Both the position numbers and the translations under genes were made by a program. Source: Taishania pollutisoli (GTDB taxonomy: Bacteria > Bacteroidota > Bacteroidia > Flavobacteriales_D > Crocinitomicaceae). Taken from it: a stretch of DNA of 64,000 nt. The first letter of the stretch is position 1; every line of letters starts with the position of its first letter. The notes beneath the pieces were generated by a model, which was given only the letters and a program-made list of their open reading frames with translations, was not told where the DNA came from and did no database searches. The stretch spans positions 62,001 through 126,000 of the forward strand of contig NZ_JACVEL010000001.1 in NCBI RefSeq assembly GCF_014518315.1, read 5' to 3'. Of the stretch, positions 16,239 through 24,768 are shown piece after piece.

Positions 16239-16625
16239 AGTTTTCAGGTTTTATTGTGATTAGATGAAAAAATTAGTTTTTCAATGTTATCTACAAACAT
16301 GTAAATAAGCAAAAAACAGAAGGCTTTTTTTCACAAAAACAAGAAATTCAGGTAGAAACACCTGGTCATTTAGACATAAAAGTTAATAATCGGAACTAAA
16401 AATGCGCTTCTGATTATTTCTAATTTAGAAAGTCGGGATGTTTTTTCAGACATCGGCCAGATAAAACATTTTAAAAGAATAGGAGAAACAATCATAAAAA
16501 AACCGCTTATTCAAAAATGCTTTTCCTGAGCCAGGACTTCACACTCTTCTCTCACTCTCCATTCTCGCTCTGCAAAAAGAAAAAAGTTCAGAAAGAATGA
16601 GTGTGAGAGCGAGTATTGAGGGACA
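16239..16625. other. Long non-coding gap upstream of the 851-aa gene
   Basis: About 390 bases without a credible gene, AT-rich. No clear TAnnTTTG element precedes the 851-aa gene, so its promoter is not identified. A small hairpin (GATGT at 16438 region, ACATC 8 bases on) and the larger imperfect inverted repeat at 16549-16609 are the only structures seen. The minus-strand frame 16511-16717 overlaps tmRNA and its terminator and is not a gene. Confidence 0.5.
16549..16609. repeat. Imperfect inverted repeat (possible hairpin)
   Basis: CTCTCAC (16549-16555), CTC and ATTCT on the left pair with AGAAT, GAG and GTGAGAG (16603-16609) on the right, interrupted by single-base bulges. The loop is purine-rich. 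It lies just downstream of the tmRNA terminator. It may be a decayed repeat element or a second transcription stop. Confidence 0.4.
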
Positions 16626-16669
16626 AAAAGAAAAAAGCATCCAACTAACGCTGAATGCTTTTTTCTTTT
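16626..16669 (-). terminator. tmRNA terminator
   Basis: A 17-bp stem (16626-16642 with 16653-16669) around a 10-base loop, with an A/U-rich base. On the minus strand it has one G-U wobble and no mismatch. It begins within 3 bases of the tmRNA 3' end and is followed by further T-rich sequence. Confidence 0.85.
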
Positions 16670-16671
16670 CG

Positions 16672-17072
16672 TGGAGTCGGAGGGGTTCGAACCCTCGTCC
16701 AAACAAAGAACTTCCAAGCTTTCTACATGCTTATTTCCTGATTAGTTTTCGACATTGAAGCGGACAGGAACACCCAGAACAATGCTTAACCTCTAAGATC
16801 TCACACCGCCTCCGAGGTCGATTTGGTGCCAGCTTGAAAGTGATGAACCTCCGGATTCCCTGCCTATCAAGCCGAGGCGTGGGAGAAGGTACTTGTCCGG
16901 CTTACTAAACTTCAGCTGGATTAAGCTCTACTAACATTCCGTTAATTAAGCAGCAAGTGCGTATGACGTGTTGTCATTTATTGTTTGAGACATGAGATTA
17001 ACGAGCTACACCACAACGCTCGACATGCTTACACTCAGTCGTCGCATTCGCTGTCAAATCCAATACGACCCC
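16672..17072 (-). ncRNA. ssrA: tmRNA (transfer-messenger RNA)
   Basis: About 401 bases. The 5' end GGGGUCG (17072-17066) pairs with CGACUCC at the 3' end (16679-16673) to form the 7-bp acceptor stem, with discriminator A at 16672. The T-arm carries the canonical GGUUCGAACC loop (16685-16694 region). CCA is not encoded. The internal reading frame ends NDNTSYALAA followed by UAA (codons at about 16974-16942), matching the ALAA degradation signal. The exact resume codon is uncertain. Together with SmpB it rescues stalled ribosomes and tags their products for ClpXP. A -7 element lies 11 bases upstream. Confidence 0.95.
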
Positions 17073-17083
17073 ATGTATTACTG

Positions 17084-17091
17084 CAAAGTTA
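17084..17091 (-). promoter_or_regulatory. -7 promoter element of ssrA
   Basis: The minus strand reads TAACTTTG, an exact TAnnTTTG match, 11 bases before the tmRNA 5' end at 17072. No good -33 element was seen at 19 bases. Confidence 0.6.
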
Positions 17092-17213
17092 AGCATTATC
17101 AGGCAGGAATGGACGTTTTTAACCATAAAAAAACAAAATTTATACATTCTTCTTTTAACAATTTAAACGTCCGGAAACAAGTTGTGAATGGAAATAATGC
17201 GTAATTTTGTCCC

Positions 17214-17474
17214 ATGAATAAGCGTGTTATTTTACTGGTTGTAATCTTGGGGGTACTTGTACTTGACGTTGCTTACGGACAAGGATGTTCCCAGTGTAAA
17301 TTGTTATCCGAACAATCGACAGAAGCAGGAGAAGCGTCTTTTGCAACCAACATCAACAAAGGAATTTTATTATTGATGTGTATGCCGTACATCATCCTGT
17401 TGATCGTTTTCAGAAAACGTCTGGTTCGATTCGTGAAAAGCCTGTTTTCAAAACCTTCCCAGGCTGCTAATTAA
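17214..17474 (+). CDS. Small membrane protein
   Basis: 86 residues. A cleavable-looking signal segment (MNKRVILLVVILGVLVLDVAYG) is followed by a short Cys-containing segment (QGCSQCKLLSE) and then one membrane helix (GILLLMCMPYIILLIVFRKR) with a basic tail. The topology is probably periplasmic N-terminus with cytoplasmic Lys/Arg-rich C-terminus. The C-x-x-C could bind metal or form a disulfide. The family is unknown to me but looks conserved in style among Bacteroidetes. It begins 21 bases before pth and probably shares its transcript. Confidence 0.75.
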   Translation: MNKRVILLVVILGVLVLDVAYGQGCSQCKLLSEQSTEAGEASFATNINKGILLLMCMPYIILLIVFRKRLVRFVKSLFSKPSQAAN

Positions 17475-17495
17475 TCTCATTCATTTGACCACAAC

Positions 17496-18059
17496 ATGAA
17501 ATACCTGATTGTCGGATTGGGAAATCCGGGAGATAAATATGCCGAAACGCGTCACAATATCGGTTTTAAAGTTGTTGAAGCTTTTGTAAAGGAACAGGGA
17601 AGCACATTCAAGTCCGACAAAACAGCAGATGTTGCACACGCAAAATTCAAGGGAAGAACAATCGTACTGATCAAGCCGACTACTTTCATGAACTTATCCG
17701 GAAAAGCGGTCAATTACTGGATGCAGGCTGAAAAAATTCCGTTGGAAAACATCCTGGTGATTACCGATGACATTGCACTGCCATTTGGTAAATTGCGCAT
17801 GAAAGGAAAAGGAAGCGACGGCGGACATAACGGACTGAAAGACATACAAGCAGTAGTAAAATCACAGGAATACGCACGTCTTCGTTTTGGAGTAGGCAGC
17901 GACTTTCACAAAGGACAACAAGCGGATTATGTGTTGGGAGAATGGTCGGAAGAAGAAAAAAAGACCCTCGAAGAACGCATTTCCGTCGCCACAGAATTCA
18001 TCAAAGGCTTTACAACCGTCGGATTGGGATTAACCATGACGAATTGGAATAATAAGTAA
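17496..18059 (+). CDS. pth: Peptidyl-tRNA hydrolase
   Basis: 187 residues, the full bacterial Pth length. It releases peptides from peptidyl-tRNA dropped by ribosomes. Visible landmarks: GLGNPGDKYAETRHNIGF with catalytic His20 and Asn10, PTTFMNLSGKAV at 61-72, ITDDIALPFGKLRMKGKGS with the conserved Asp near 92-93, and DGGHNGLKDI. Adjacent small membrane gene upstream; hairpin terminator downstream at 18150-18184. Its closeness to tmRNA is notable, since both act on stalled or aborted translation. Confidence 0.97.
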   Translation: MKYLIVGLGNPGDKYAETRHNIGFKVVEAFVKEQGSTFKSDKTADVAHAKFKGRTIVLIKPTTFMNLSGKAVNYWMQAEKIPLENILVITDDIALPFGKLRMKGKGSDGGHNGLKDIQAVVKSQEYARLRFGVGSDFHKGQQADYVLGEWSEEEKKTLEERISVATEFIKGFTTVGLGLTMTNWNNK

Positions 18060-18149
18060 GGATGATGACCATTTGACTTGTTGACCGGTTGATGGTATGA
18101 CAAATTGCCCCTATTCAGTATTCAATATTAAATCAACGTAAATTAAAAA

Positions 18150-18184
18150 AAGAAAGCCGAATGTAATTCATCCGACTTTTCTTT
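18150..18184. terminator. Bidirectional terminator between pth and topA
   Basis: AGAAAGCCGAATG and CATCCGACTTTTCT pair around a short TAATT loop with wobble and one bulge. A-rich on the left and T-rich on the right, so it can end both convergent genes. Confidence 0.75.
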
Positions 18185-18209
18185 CATCTTCTATAACCGA
18201 TTACCGTTT

Positions 18210-20546
18210 TTATTTCTTCTTCGCTTTTGTTGTTTTTGTTGCCCTGCCTTTCGTTTTCGGCTTTTCCTGATTCTGACTGATTTCAATACACTCTTCATAC
18301 GTCAGTTTTTCAGGCGCCACATTTTTGGGTAGTTTGTAGTTGTTTTTCCCGATTTTCAAATAAGCTCCCCAACGCCCGTTCAGCAACTGGACATTCTCAT
18401 CCTCTGAAAAGATTTTGATAATTTTATTGGCATCTGCTTCTTGTTTTTCTTTTAGAATTTCAACAGCTCGATCGTAAGTCACCGTCATCGGGTCTTCTCC
18501 TTTCGGGATGGACGCAAAAATCTTTCCGTGCTGAATATATGGACCGAATCTTCCGACATTCGCTTTGACAACCTGCCCTTCAAATTCTCCCAGAGTCCTT
18601 GGCAGCTTAAACAATTCCAACGCTTCTTCCAATGTAATGGAATTAATCGACTGCTCTCCGCGCAAGGATGCAAACTGTGGCTTTTCACCATCTGTCTGCT
18701 CATCACCGATTTGGATCATTGGTCCGAAACGACCGATGCGGGCAATGATTTTCTTGCCACTGTCAGGATGTACACCCAACTCCCGTTCACCTGTAGCCCT
18801 ATCAGAATGTTCAAGTGTATCCTCTACGTTGGCATGGAACGGATTATAAAAATCGTGGATCATTTTCGTCCACTCCGTCAATCCTTGTGCAATTCTGTCG
18901 AACTTCTCCTCTACTTCTGCCGTAAAATGGTAATCCATGATCTTTGCAAAGTGATCTTCCAGGAAGTCTGTTACCACTACCCCGATATCCGTAGGAGACA
19001 ATTTATTTTTATCACGGCCGGTTACTTCCGTCTTTTCGGAAGAAGTAATCGCCCCGTTCTTTAATTCATACACAGTATACCTACGCTCTTCTCCTTCCCG
19101 CTCGCGTTTTTCCACATATCCGCGTTTTTGGATCGTGGAAATGGTCGGTGCATAGGTAGAAGGTCGTCCGATACCCAATTCTTCTAATTTTTTCACCAGT
19201 GAAGCTTCCACATACCGTGCCGGAGGTCGTGTAAAACGCTGTGTAGCGATGATTGTATCCGTTTTCAGAGACTCTCCTTTTTCTACTGCTGGCAACAATC
19301 CTTCTGTTTGTTCGTCTTCTTCCTCGTCATCCACAGAAGATTCGATGTAAACACGCAGGAAACCATCAAACTTAATCACTTCTCCTTTTGCCTGGAAATG
19401 GTGACTCAGTCCCGGCGCTTCAATGGTAATGGTTGTTCGCTCCAATTCTGCCTGACTCATTTGCGAAGCAATCGAACGCTTCCAGATTAAATCATACAAG
19501 CGGTCTTCGTCGCGCCCCATATCGATGGAATGGACTGAAAAATCAGTCGGACGGATGGCTTCGTGCGCCTCCTGTGCTCCGGAAGACTTGGTTTTGTATT
19601 GCATCGGATTGGAGTACTGGGCTCCATAGCTTTTCACAACTTCGGCTTTCGCACCATTGATCGCTGTATCAGACAAATTTACGGAATCCGTTCTCATATA
19701 GGTAATGTGCCCGGATTCGTACAAACGCTGTGCAACGGACATGGTTCTCGACACGGAGAATCCCAGCTTTAAACTCGCTTCCTGCTGCAAGGTAGATGTC
19801 GTAAACGGAGCTGCCGGTTTTTTCGTTGCCGGTTTTTTCTGAACATCCGTGATCCCGAATGCGGCATCCTTGCTTTTTTGCAAGAATTCTTCTACCTGCT
19901 TTTCATCCTTGAGTTGAGAAGATAATTCTGCTTTCAGTTTACCATTTTTGGCAGTGAAATTTCCATTCACCCGGTAAAACGAAGACACCTTGAATGCATC
20001 TATTTCTTTTTCTTTTTCAACAATCAATTTTACCGCAACGGACTGTACCCTTCCGGCAGACAAACTCGGCCGTACTTTTTTCCAAAGTACCGGGGACAAT
20101 TCAAACCCAACCAGACGATCCAGTACGCGGCGCGCCTGCTGTGCATTTACCAATTCCTGGTTAATCTCACGCGGATTCTCAATGGCTTTTAAGATCGCTG
20201 TCTTTGTAATTTCGTTGAATGTAATTCGCTTCGTTTCTTTTTTCTTCAATCCGAGTGTTTCGTACAAGTGCCATGAAATAGCCTCTCCCTCGCGGTCCTC
20301 ATCGGTAGCGAGCCAGACAACTTCCGCTTCTTTTACTAATTTTTTTAATTCGGAAACGACATTTTTCTTGTCGGAAGAAACCTCATAAGAGGGCAAAAAA
20401 TCGTTTTCAATGTCAATCGCTAATCCTTTCTTCGCCAAATCCCTAACATGTCCGAAACTTGATTTCACTAAAAAATCTTTTCCCAGGTAACCTTCTATTG
20501 TTTTTGCTTTTGCCGGAGACTCGACGATTACTAAATTTTTTGCCAT
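18210..20546 (-). CDS. topA: DNA topoisomerase I
   Basis: 778 residues. Type IA topoisomerase that relaxes negative supercoils. The TOPRIM domain starts NLVIVESPAKAKTIEGYLG (Glu9) and has ATDEDREGEAISWHL (acidic triad region 81-88). The active-site Tyr283 is in HITYMRTDSVN. The C-terminus has two or three topoisomerase C-terminal repeats (RIGRFGPMIQIG, VGRFGPYIQ, GRWGAYLKIG) rather than Cys zinc ribbons, and ends in a Lys-rich tail (TKGRATKTTKAKKK). This zinc-less form is normal for many Bacteroidetes. Single gene, convergent with pth. Confidence 0.97.
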   Translation of the reverse strand: MAKNLVIVESPAKAKTIEGYLGKDFLVKSSFGHVRDLAKKGLAIDIENDFLPSYEVSSDKKNVVSELKKLVKEAEVVWLATDEDREGEAISWHLYETLGLKKKETKRITFNEITKTAILKAIENPREINQELVNAQQARRVLDRLVGFELSPVLWKKVRPSLSAGRVQSVAVKLIVEKEKEIDAFKVSSFYRVNGNFTAKNGKLKAELSSQLKDEKQVEEFLQKSKDAAFGITDVQKKPATKKPAAPFTTSTLQQEASLKLGFSVSRTMSVAQRLYESGHITYMRTDSVNLSDTAINGAKAEVVKSYGAQYSNPMQYKTKSSGAQEAHEAIRPTDFSVHSIDMGRDEDRLYDLIWKRSIASQMSQAELERTTITIEAPGLSHHFQAKGEVIKFDGFLRVYIESSVDDEEEDEQTEGLLPAVEKGESLKTDTIIATQRFTRPPARYVEASLVKKLEELGIGRPSTYAPTISTIQKRGYVEKREREGEERRYTVYELKNGAITSSEKTEVTGRDKNKLSPTDIGVVVTDFLEDHFAKIMDYHFTAEVEEKFDRIAQGLTEWTKMIHDFYNPFHANVEDTLEHSDRATGERELGVHPDSGKKIIARIGRFGPMIQIGDEQTDGEKPQFASLRGEQSINSITLEEALELFKLPRTLGEFEGQVVKANVGRFGPYIQHGKIFASIPKGEDPMTVTYDRAVEILKEKQEADANKIIKIFSEDENVQLLNGRWGAYLKIGKNNYKLPKNVAPEKLTYEECIEISQNQEKPKTKGRATKTTKAKKK

Positions 20547-20678
20547 ATGAAGAACGAATTAATGCGAATTGGATTTCGCGAAATTAATCATAAATATTTT
20601 TTAATTGCAATTTTTCTGAATTACCCGGACTATAAAAGCAATTATCACACTCGTTGTTACCCATGTACCCACATAAAA

Positions 20679-20706
20679 AAAGAGATCATCCGAAGACGAT
20701 CTCTTT
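20679..20706. terminator. Terminator after the 757-aa T9SS protein gene
   Basis: AAAGAGATC (20679-20687) and GATCTCTTT (20698-20706) form a perfect 9-bp stem. It extends inward with one mismatch around a CGAA tetraloop. Poly-A on its left becomes a U-tract for minus-strand transcripts leaving the gene at 20728. Confidence 0.8.
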
Positions 20707-20727
20707 CAAAATAGCGGGTTATTGCTT

Positions 20728-23001
20728 TTAATTCAGAATGACGCGCTGCACCAGTGATACGGCACCTGATTCAATCCGGATAAAATAAATACCATTGGAA
20801 AAATCTGAAACATTGATTGTATCATTGAATACAGACAATGCTTTCGCCGCTGTCTGATAAACAACTTTTCCATCCATTGTTTCCATCACCACTCTGACAT
20901 CCGTTGCAGATGTATTTTCAAATACAACATTTAATTCGGAGGTTGCCGGATTCGGGAAAATACTCAGTGTTTGAACACTTTCAGATTGAATTCCCAAACA
21001 AGCGTCTACTGTTATTGATGATTGAGCCGTACCTTCGCATCCACTTTGGATCACCGTATAAGTGATCGTGTGAGTACCCACTCCCGCAGTAGCAGGATTA
21101 AAGCTTCCTCCGGAAACTCCCGCTCCTGAATAAGTCCCCCCTGCAGGCATCCCTTGTGTCAAAGTAATGGGTGCATGTGTCACACACGCATTTGCAAGAG
21201 CTGCAAATGTAACTGTCGGGATCGGATTAACCGTTACACTTACATCGTCCGTATTCGTACATCCGTTTGCATCTGTACCTGTAACCGTATACACTACTGT
21301 TCCTACAGCAGGAGTAAAGGCAACACCATCTGTTATACTGTTATCCCACCCATACGAATCGGCACCGGATCCGCTTAGTGTTACGTCATCTCCGGCACAC
21401 ACTGTTTGGTCTGCTCCCGCATTCACTACAGGAAGCGCGTTAACCGTTACACTTACATCGTCCGTATTCATACATCCGTTTACATCTGTACCCGTAACCG
21501 TGTATGACATTGTTCCGGCAGCAGGAGTAAATGCCACTCCGTCCGTTACACTGTTATCCCACATGTATGAATCCGCACCGGACCCGCTCAACGTAACAGC
21601 AGTTCCTTCGCATACTGTCTGATCCGCACCCCCATCTACAACAGGAAGCGCATTAACCGTTACACTTACATCGTCCGTATTCATACATCCGTTTGCATCT
21701 GTACCTGTAACCGTATACACCACTGTTCCTACAGCAGGAGTAAATGCCACTCCATTCGTTACACTGTTGTCCCACATATATGAATTCGCACCGGACCCGT
21801 TCAACGTAACAGCATCTCCGTCACATACAATTTGATCTGCTCCCGCATCTACAACAGGTGCGTTATTAACAGTGATAGGTGCGTTACCGGAATGTGCGCA
21901 TCCATACGGATCCGTGTAATCGTACGTAATTGTCTGCGTACCGACAGCAGGATCAAATTGGCCGGAAGAAACACCCGTTCCGGAATATGTACCACCGACA
22001 GGAGAGCCCTGAGTAAGTGTGTATGACACATCATTTGAGCACAACGCAGGAAAAGCAGCAATCGAGATCGGATTGGCCGGGCAGACTACAGTAATTGAAT
22101 AACTTTGTGATCCTGAACAGCCACTTGCATCATTTACTGTTGCCGTGAAATTAAATGTTCCCGTCGCTGTCGGAGTACCTGAAATGGTTCCGTTTGCAGC
22201 CAACGTAAGTCCCGGAGGTAATGCTCCCATTGTGACCGCAAAGTTAGGTGCACCCAGCGCTCCTGTTTGTGTCAATGTATTGCTGTAAGCACTTCCTGCA
22301 ACACCACCGGTAAGTGCACCTCCTGCTGTCATGGTAAATGCGGGACATGTATACGGTGTATACACAACGTTGTCAAGTCCAATGTAATCTGAATTGGTTC
22401 CTGTAGGTCCCGCACCGGTTACAAAATAGCGAAACGCAATACGACCAGAGGTCGGGGCAGGAAGACCGGAAATAGTAATCGTATACAAAGTCCATTGTCT
22501 CGGATAACCGCCAACAATCAACGATGGATTTATACTGGTCAAAAGCGTTGTAAAGTCTCCGACCGCCGTAGCCCCGGTACCAACATTTGTACTGGCACCA
22601 TTTGCGCTCAAACGCACTTCCATGCGATCCGGATAATCCTGACCAATATCGTATTTACGGGTGTAAAATGTAATGACATCTCCGTTTCTGAACGTTCTGT
22701 TAGGAGTCACTAACCAGTTACTAATGGTCCCTGACCCCCCGGCTGTACTATTGAAGTTACACGCGATGTACGCATTATCAGCTCCGTTATATGCGATAAA
22801 CGGCCCACCTGTAGAAGGTGGATTTCCCTGAAACCAAACGGGATTGGTCCCTACCGGGGAACTGTTATTTTGCTGAAACCAGCCGCTTCCGGTAAGTGTA
22901 GTGATGTTATCAAAATTTTCGGTAAATGCCTGTGAATTTCCCGTAAAAGGCATCGACAGACTTGCGGACAAGACAAGTCCGAATAGTAGTTTTCTTTTCA
23001 T
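20728..23001 (-). CDS. Secreted Ig-repeat protein with type A T9SS sorting domain
   Basis: About 757 residues from the ATG at 23001. Signal peptide ends near GNSQA. The N-terminal ~200 residues match a choice-of-anchor-J-like domain (FTENFDNI...GWFQQNN...NWLVTPNRTFRNGDVITFYTR...DRMEVRLS). Next is a putative-Ig module (GALPPGLTLAANGTISGTPT), then three near-identical 71-residue repeats (AGADQxVCxGDxVTLxGSGA), and two GGTYSGxGVS modules. The last ~80 residues are a type A T9SS domain (IFPNPATSELNVVFEN...NGIYFIRIESG). A start at 23034 would overlap the upstream gene by 26 bases, so 23001 is preferred. Probably an adhesin. Confidence 0.85.
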   Translation of the reverse strand: MKRKLLFGLVLSASLSMPFTGNSQAFTENFDNITTLTGSGWFQQNNSSPVGTNPVWFQGNPPSTGGPFIAYNGADNAYIACNFNSTAGGSGTISNWLVTPNRTFRNGDVITFYTRKYDIGQDYPDRMEVRLSANGASTNVGTGATAVGDFTTLLTSINPSLIVGGYPRQWTLYTITISGLPAPTSGRIAFRYFVTGAGPTGTNSDYIGLDNVVYTPYTCPAFTMTAGGALTGGVAGSAYSNTLTQTGALGAPNFAVTMGALPPGLTLAANGTISGTPTATGTFNFTATVNDASGCSGSQSYSITVVCPANPISIAAFPALCSNDVSYTLTQGSPVGGTYSGTGVSSGQFDPAVGTQTITYDYTDPYGCAHSGNAPITVNNAPVVDAGADQIVCDGDAVTLNGSGANSYMWDNSVTNGVAFTPAVGTVVYTVTGTDANGCMNTDDVSVTVNALPVVDGGADQTVCEGTAVTLSGSGADSYMWDNSVTDGVAFTPAAGTMSYTVTGTDVNGCMNTDDVSVTVNALPVVNAGADQTVCAGDDVTLSGSGADSYGWDNSITDGVAFTPAVGTVVYTVTGTDANGCTNTDDVSVTVNPIPTVTFAALANACVTHAPITLTQGMPAGGTYSGAGVSGGSFNPATAGVGTHTITYTVIQSGCEGTAQSSITVDACLGIQSESVQTLSIFPNPATSELNVVFENTSATDVRVVMETMDGKVVYQTAAKALSVFNDTINVSDFSNGIYFIRIESGAVSLVQRVILN
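21224..21862 (-). repeat. Three tandem 213-bp direct repeats inside a coding region
   Basis: The segment TTAACCGTTACACTTACATC recurs at about 21225, 21438 and 21651, exactly 213 bases apart. Each unit codes for 71 residues in frame (AGADQ...VSVTVN). The three copies are almost identical at the DNA level, unlike the diverged repeats of the other surface proteins in the window, which indicates recent duplication or gene conversion. Confidence 0.85.
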
Positions 23002-23008
23002 ACGTTGT

Positions 23009-23320
23009 TTACTTTTGTTGTGAATAGTTTTCAATTTTGTTGTTGATTACTTCCAGCTCTTCTTTTTTACGTGCCAGAAGAACCTCGTCGGTGATAGATT
23101 TCAATTGAGTCTCCAATTCGGATTTGTACTCAATGTAAAGCTTATTTAATTCAGCTTTAATGGTAGTGTTTACCTGGCGGGAACTGTTTGCAGCATTTGC
23201 TAATTCAGTTTCTTTTTGGGTAATTTGACCTTTCAGGTCCGTGTTCCCCTGAGAATAGGACGTTAACCCAACAAAGCAGGTAACAGCGAATAGTAAGATG
23301 TGTTTACGCATAGATTTCAT
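23009..23320 (-). CDS. Small secreted coiled-coil protein
   Basis: 103 residues (or 100 from Met4). Signal peptide MRKHILLFAVTCFVGLTSYSQ, then a nearly pure helical, heptad-like stretch rich in Glu, Lys, Leu and Gln (TDLKGQITQKETELANAANS, then LETQLKSITDEVLLARKKEE). Periplasmic or surface location is inferred. I do not recognise the family. It precedes the 757-aa T9SS protein by 7 bases, so the two form an operon driven by the -7 element at 23336-23343 and may act together. Confidence 0.75.
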   Translation of the reverse strand: MKSMRKHILLFAVTCFVGLTSYSQGNTDLKGQITQKETELANAANSSRQVNTTIKAELNKLYIEYKSELETQLKSITDEVLLARKKEELEVINNKIENYSQQK

Positions 23321-23335
23321 AATTTGTTAGTCTCG

Positions 23336-23343
23336 CAAATGTA
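23336..23343 (-). promoter_or_regulatory. -7 promoter element of the coiled-coil/T9SS operon
   Basis: The minus strand reads TACATTTG, a full TAnnTTTG match, 16 bases upstream of the ATG at 23320. The implied leader is very short. Confidence 0.55.
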
Positions 23344-23652
23344 TAGTTATTTTATAGTCAATCACTTAAAATAATTATCAAATAAGAGTCTGCTCTGAAA
23401 ATAAACAGTATTTAAATGAAAATTTACAAATCAGTCATACAAAAAACACCCATTATTAACCGCTGCTCCTTCTCTTTTTTTTCCTAAGAATCAAACTTCT
23501 ACCCCTGCATTTGTTTGTTCGCATCTCACAATAAAGAGTGCATGGGAAAACACCACATTCGTATATCGTTATTTCATTCAAAAAAGAAATTCTGTGTGTA
23601 TGATTGTTGATAAAATACCGTCCGTCACTTCAAAGTATCCCGTTTCCCTTTC

Positions 23653-23660
23653 TATTTTTG
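23653..23660 (+). promoter_or_regulatory. -7 promoter element of the Gfo/Idh/MocA gene
   Basis: TATTTTTG matches TAnnTTTG. A start of transcription near 23667 falls 11 bases before the ATG at 23678, which decides that start over the upstream ATG at 23594. Confidence 0.55.
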
Positions 23661-23677
23661 CAGAAATACATAAACTT

Positions 23678-24673
23678 ATGCTTAAGATTGGTGTACTGGG
23701 AGCAGGCCATTTAGGGAAAATACACATTCGGCTCATAAAAGAATTAACCACTGACTTTGAACTGGTTGGATTTTACGATCCTTCCGATGAAAATGCACGG
23801 TCAGCGGAAGAACAATATGGTGTTCAACGTTTTGACTCAATGGAACAGTTGATTGATGCTGTTGATTGCATCGATATTGTAACACCCACTATTACGCATT
23901 ACGAGTGTGCAAGTCTTGCCATCCGAAAAACCAAGCATGTGTTTGTAGAAAAACCGGTAACGGAAACTGTTGAAGAGGCCAAATCGCTAATGAACCTGGC
24001 ATTAGAAGCAGGTGTAAAGGTACAGGTGGGACACGTTGAGCGGTTCAATCCTGCCTTTGCAGCAGCCGTACCTTATCTGAACCGTCCGATGTTTATCGAA
24101 ACACACCGGTTGGCACAGTTTAATCCCCGGGGTACGGATGTCCCGGTTGTATTAGACCTGATGATCCACGATCTGGACATTATCCTGAGCGTTGTTAAAT
24201 CGGGAATCAAACGAATTTCAGCATCCGGAGTCGCAGTTGTGAGTGATACACCCGACATTACCAATGCCCGGATTGAATTTGATAATGGCTGTGTGGCCAA
24301 TCTTACAGCCAGCCGGATTTCAATGAAAAACATGCGCAAATCCAGGTTCTTCCAAAAAGACGCATACATCAGTGTCGACTTCCTCACCAAAGAACTTGAG
24401 GTGGTACGAATGGAAAACATGGAAGATGAGCCCGGGCCGTTTGACATTGTCTTTGACATGGGGAACGGAAAGCCTGTAAAGAAGATTTTTTTCGACAAAC
24501 CACACCTGGGAGAAAGCAATGCCATTCAGCAAGAATTAAAAACATTTGCGGATGCGATCAACCAAAATACAACTCCAATCGTTTCTTTAGAGGATGGATA
24601 CCATGCATTGGATGTTGCTCATCAGATTTTAGAGAAATTAAAGCTCTCCACCTCACTGGTTTCAAACATCTGA
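23678..24673 (+). CDS. Gfo/Idh/MocA-family NAD(P)-dependent oxidoreductase
   Basis: 331 residues from ATG 23678. The Rossmann fold begins KIGVLGAGHLGKIHIRLIKE; the sugar-binding Glu-Lys-Pro motif is in KHVFVEKPVTETVEEA; the C-terminal domain has VGHVERFNPAF and VPVVLDLMIHDLDI, with the His pair typical of the family's catalytic site. Such enzymes oxidise, reduce or aminate-prepare nucleotide sugars or polyols. The substrate cannot be read from sequence. Two genes downstream lies a polysaccharide-initiating sugar transferase, so a role in nucleotide-sugar modification is plausible. The additional 28 residues from ATG 23594 lie upstream of the promoter. Confidence 0.88.
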   Translation: MLKIGVLGAGHLGKIHIRLIKELTTDFELVGFYDPSDENARSAEEQYGVQRFDSMEQLIDAVDCIDIVTPTITHYECASLAIRKTKHVFVEKPVTETVEEAKSLMNLALEAGVKVQVGHVERFNPAFAAAVPYLNRPMFIETHRLAQFNPRGTDVPVVLDLMIHDLDIILSVVKSGIKRISASGVAVVSDTPDITNARIEFDNGCVANLTASRISMKNMRKSRFFQKDAYISVDFLTKELEVVRMENMEDEPGPFDIVFDMGNGKPVKKIFFDKPHLGESNAIQQELKTFADAINQNTTPIVSLEDGYHALDVAHQILEKLKLSTSLVSNI

Positions 24674-24768
24674 TGGATCAGCAATGCCGGAGAAATGATG
24701 ATTATTTACTTCTATCCATATGGCAGGCACAATAATACATGGTGACATTACGTTTAACAATACCTTAT

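Noticed and set aside
16671-16700. Possible tRNA T-arm (GGUUCGAACC)
   Set aside because: It belongs to the tRNA-like end of tmRNA; no anticodon arm at tRNA distance.
16511-16717. 68-codon minus-strand frame
   Set aside because: It reads out of the tmRNA 3' end and through its terminator; the sequence is explained by RNA structure.
18528-19064. 178-codon + strand frame
   Set aside because: Antisense to topA, whose motifs establish the coding strand.
21224-21862. CRISPR-like regular repeats
   Set aside because: Repeats are 213 bases, directly abutting, in frame, and encode protein modules; there are no unique spacers.
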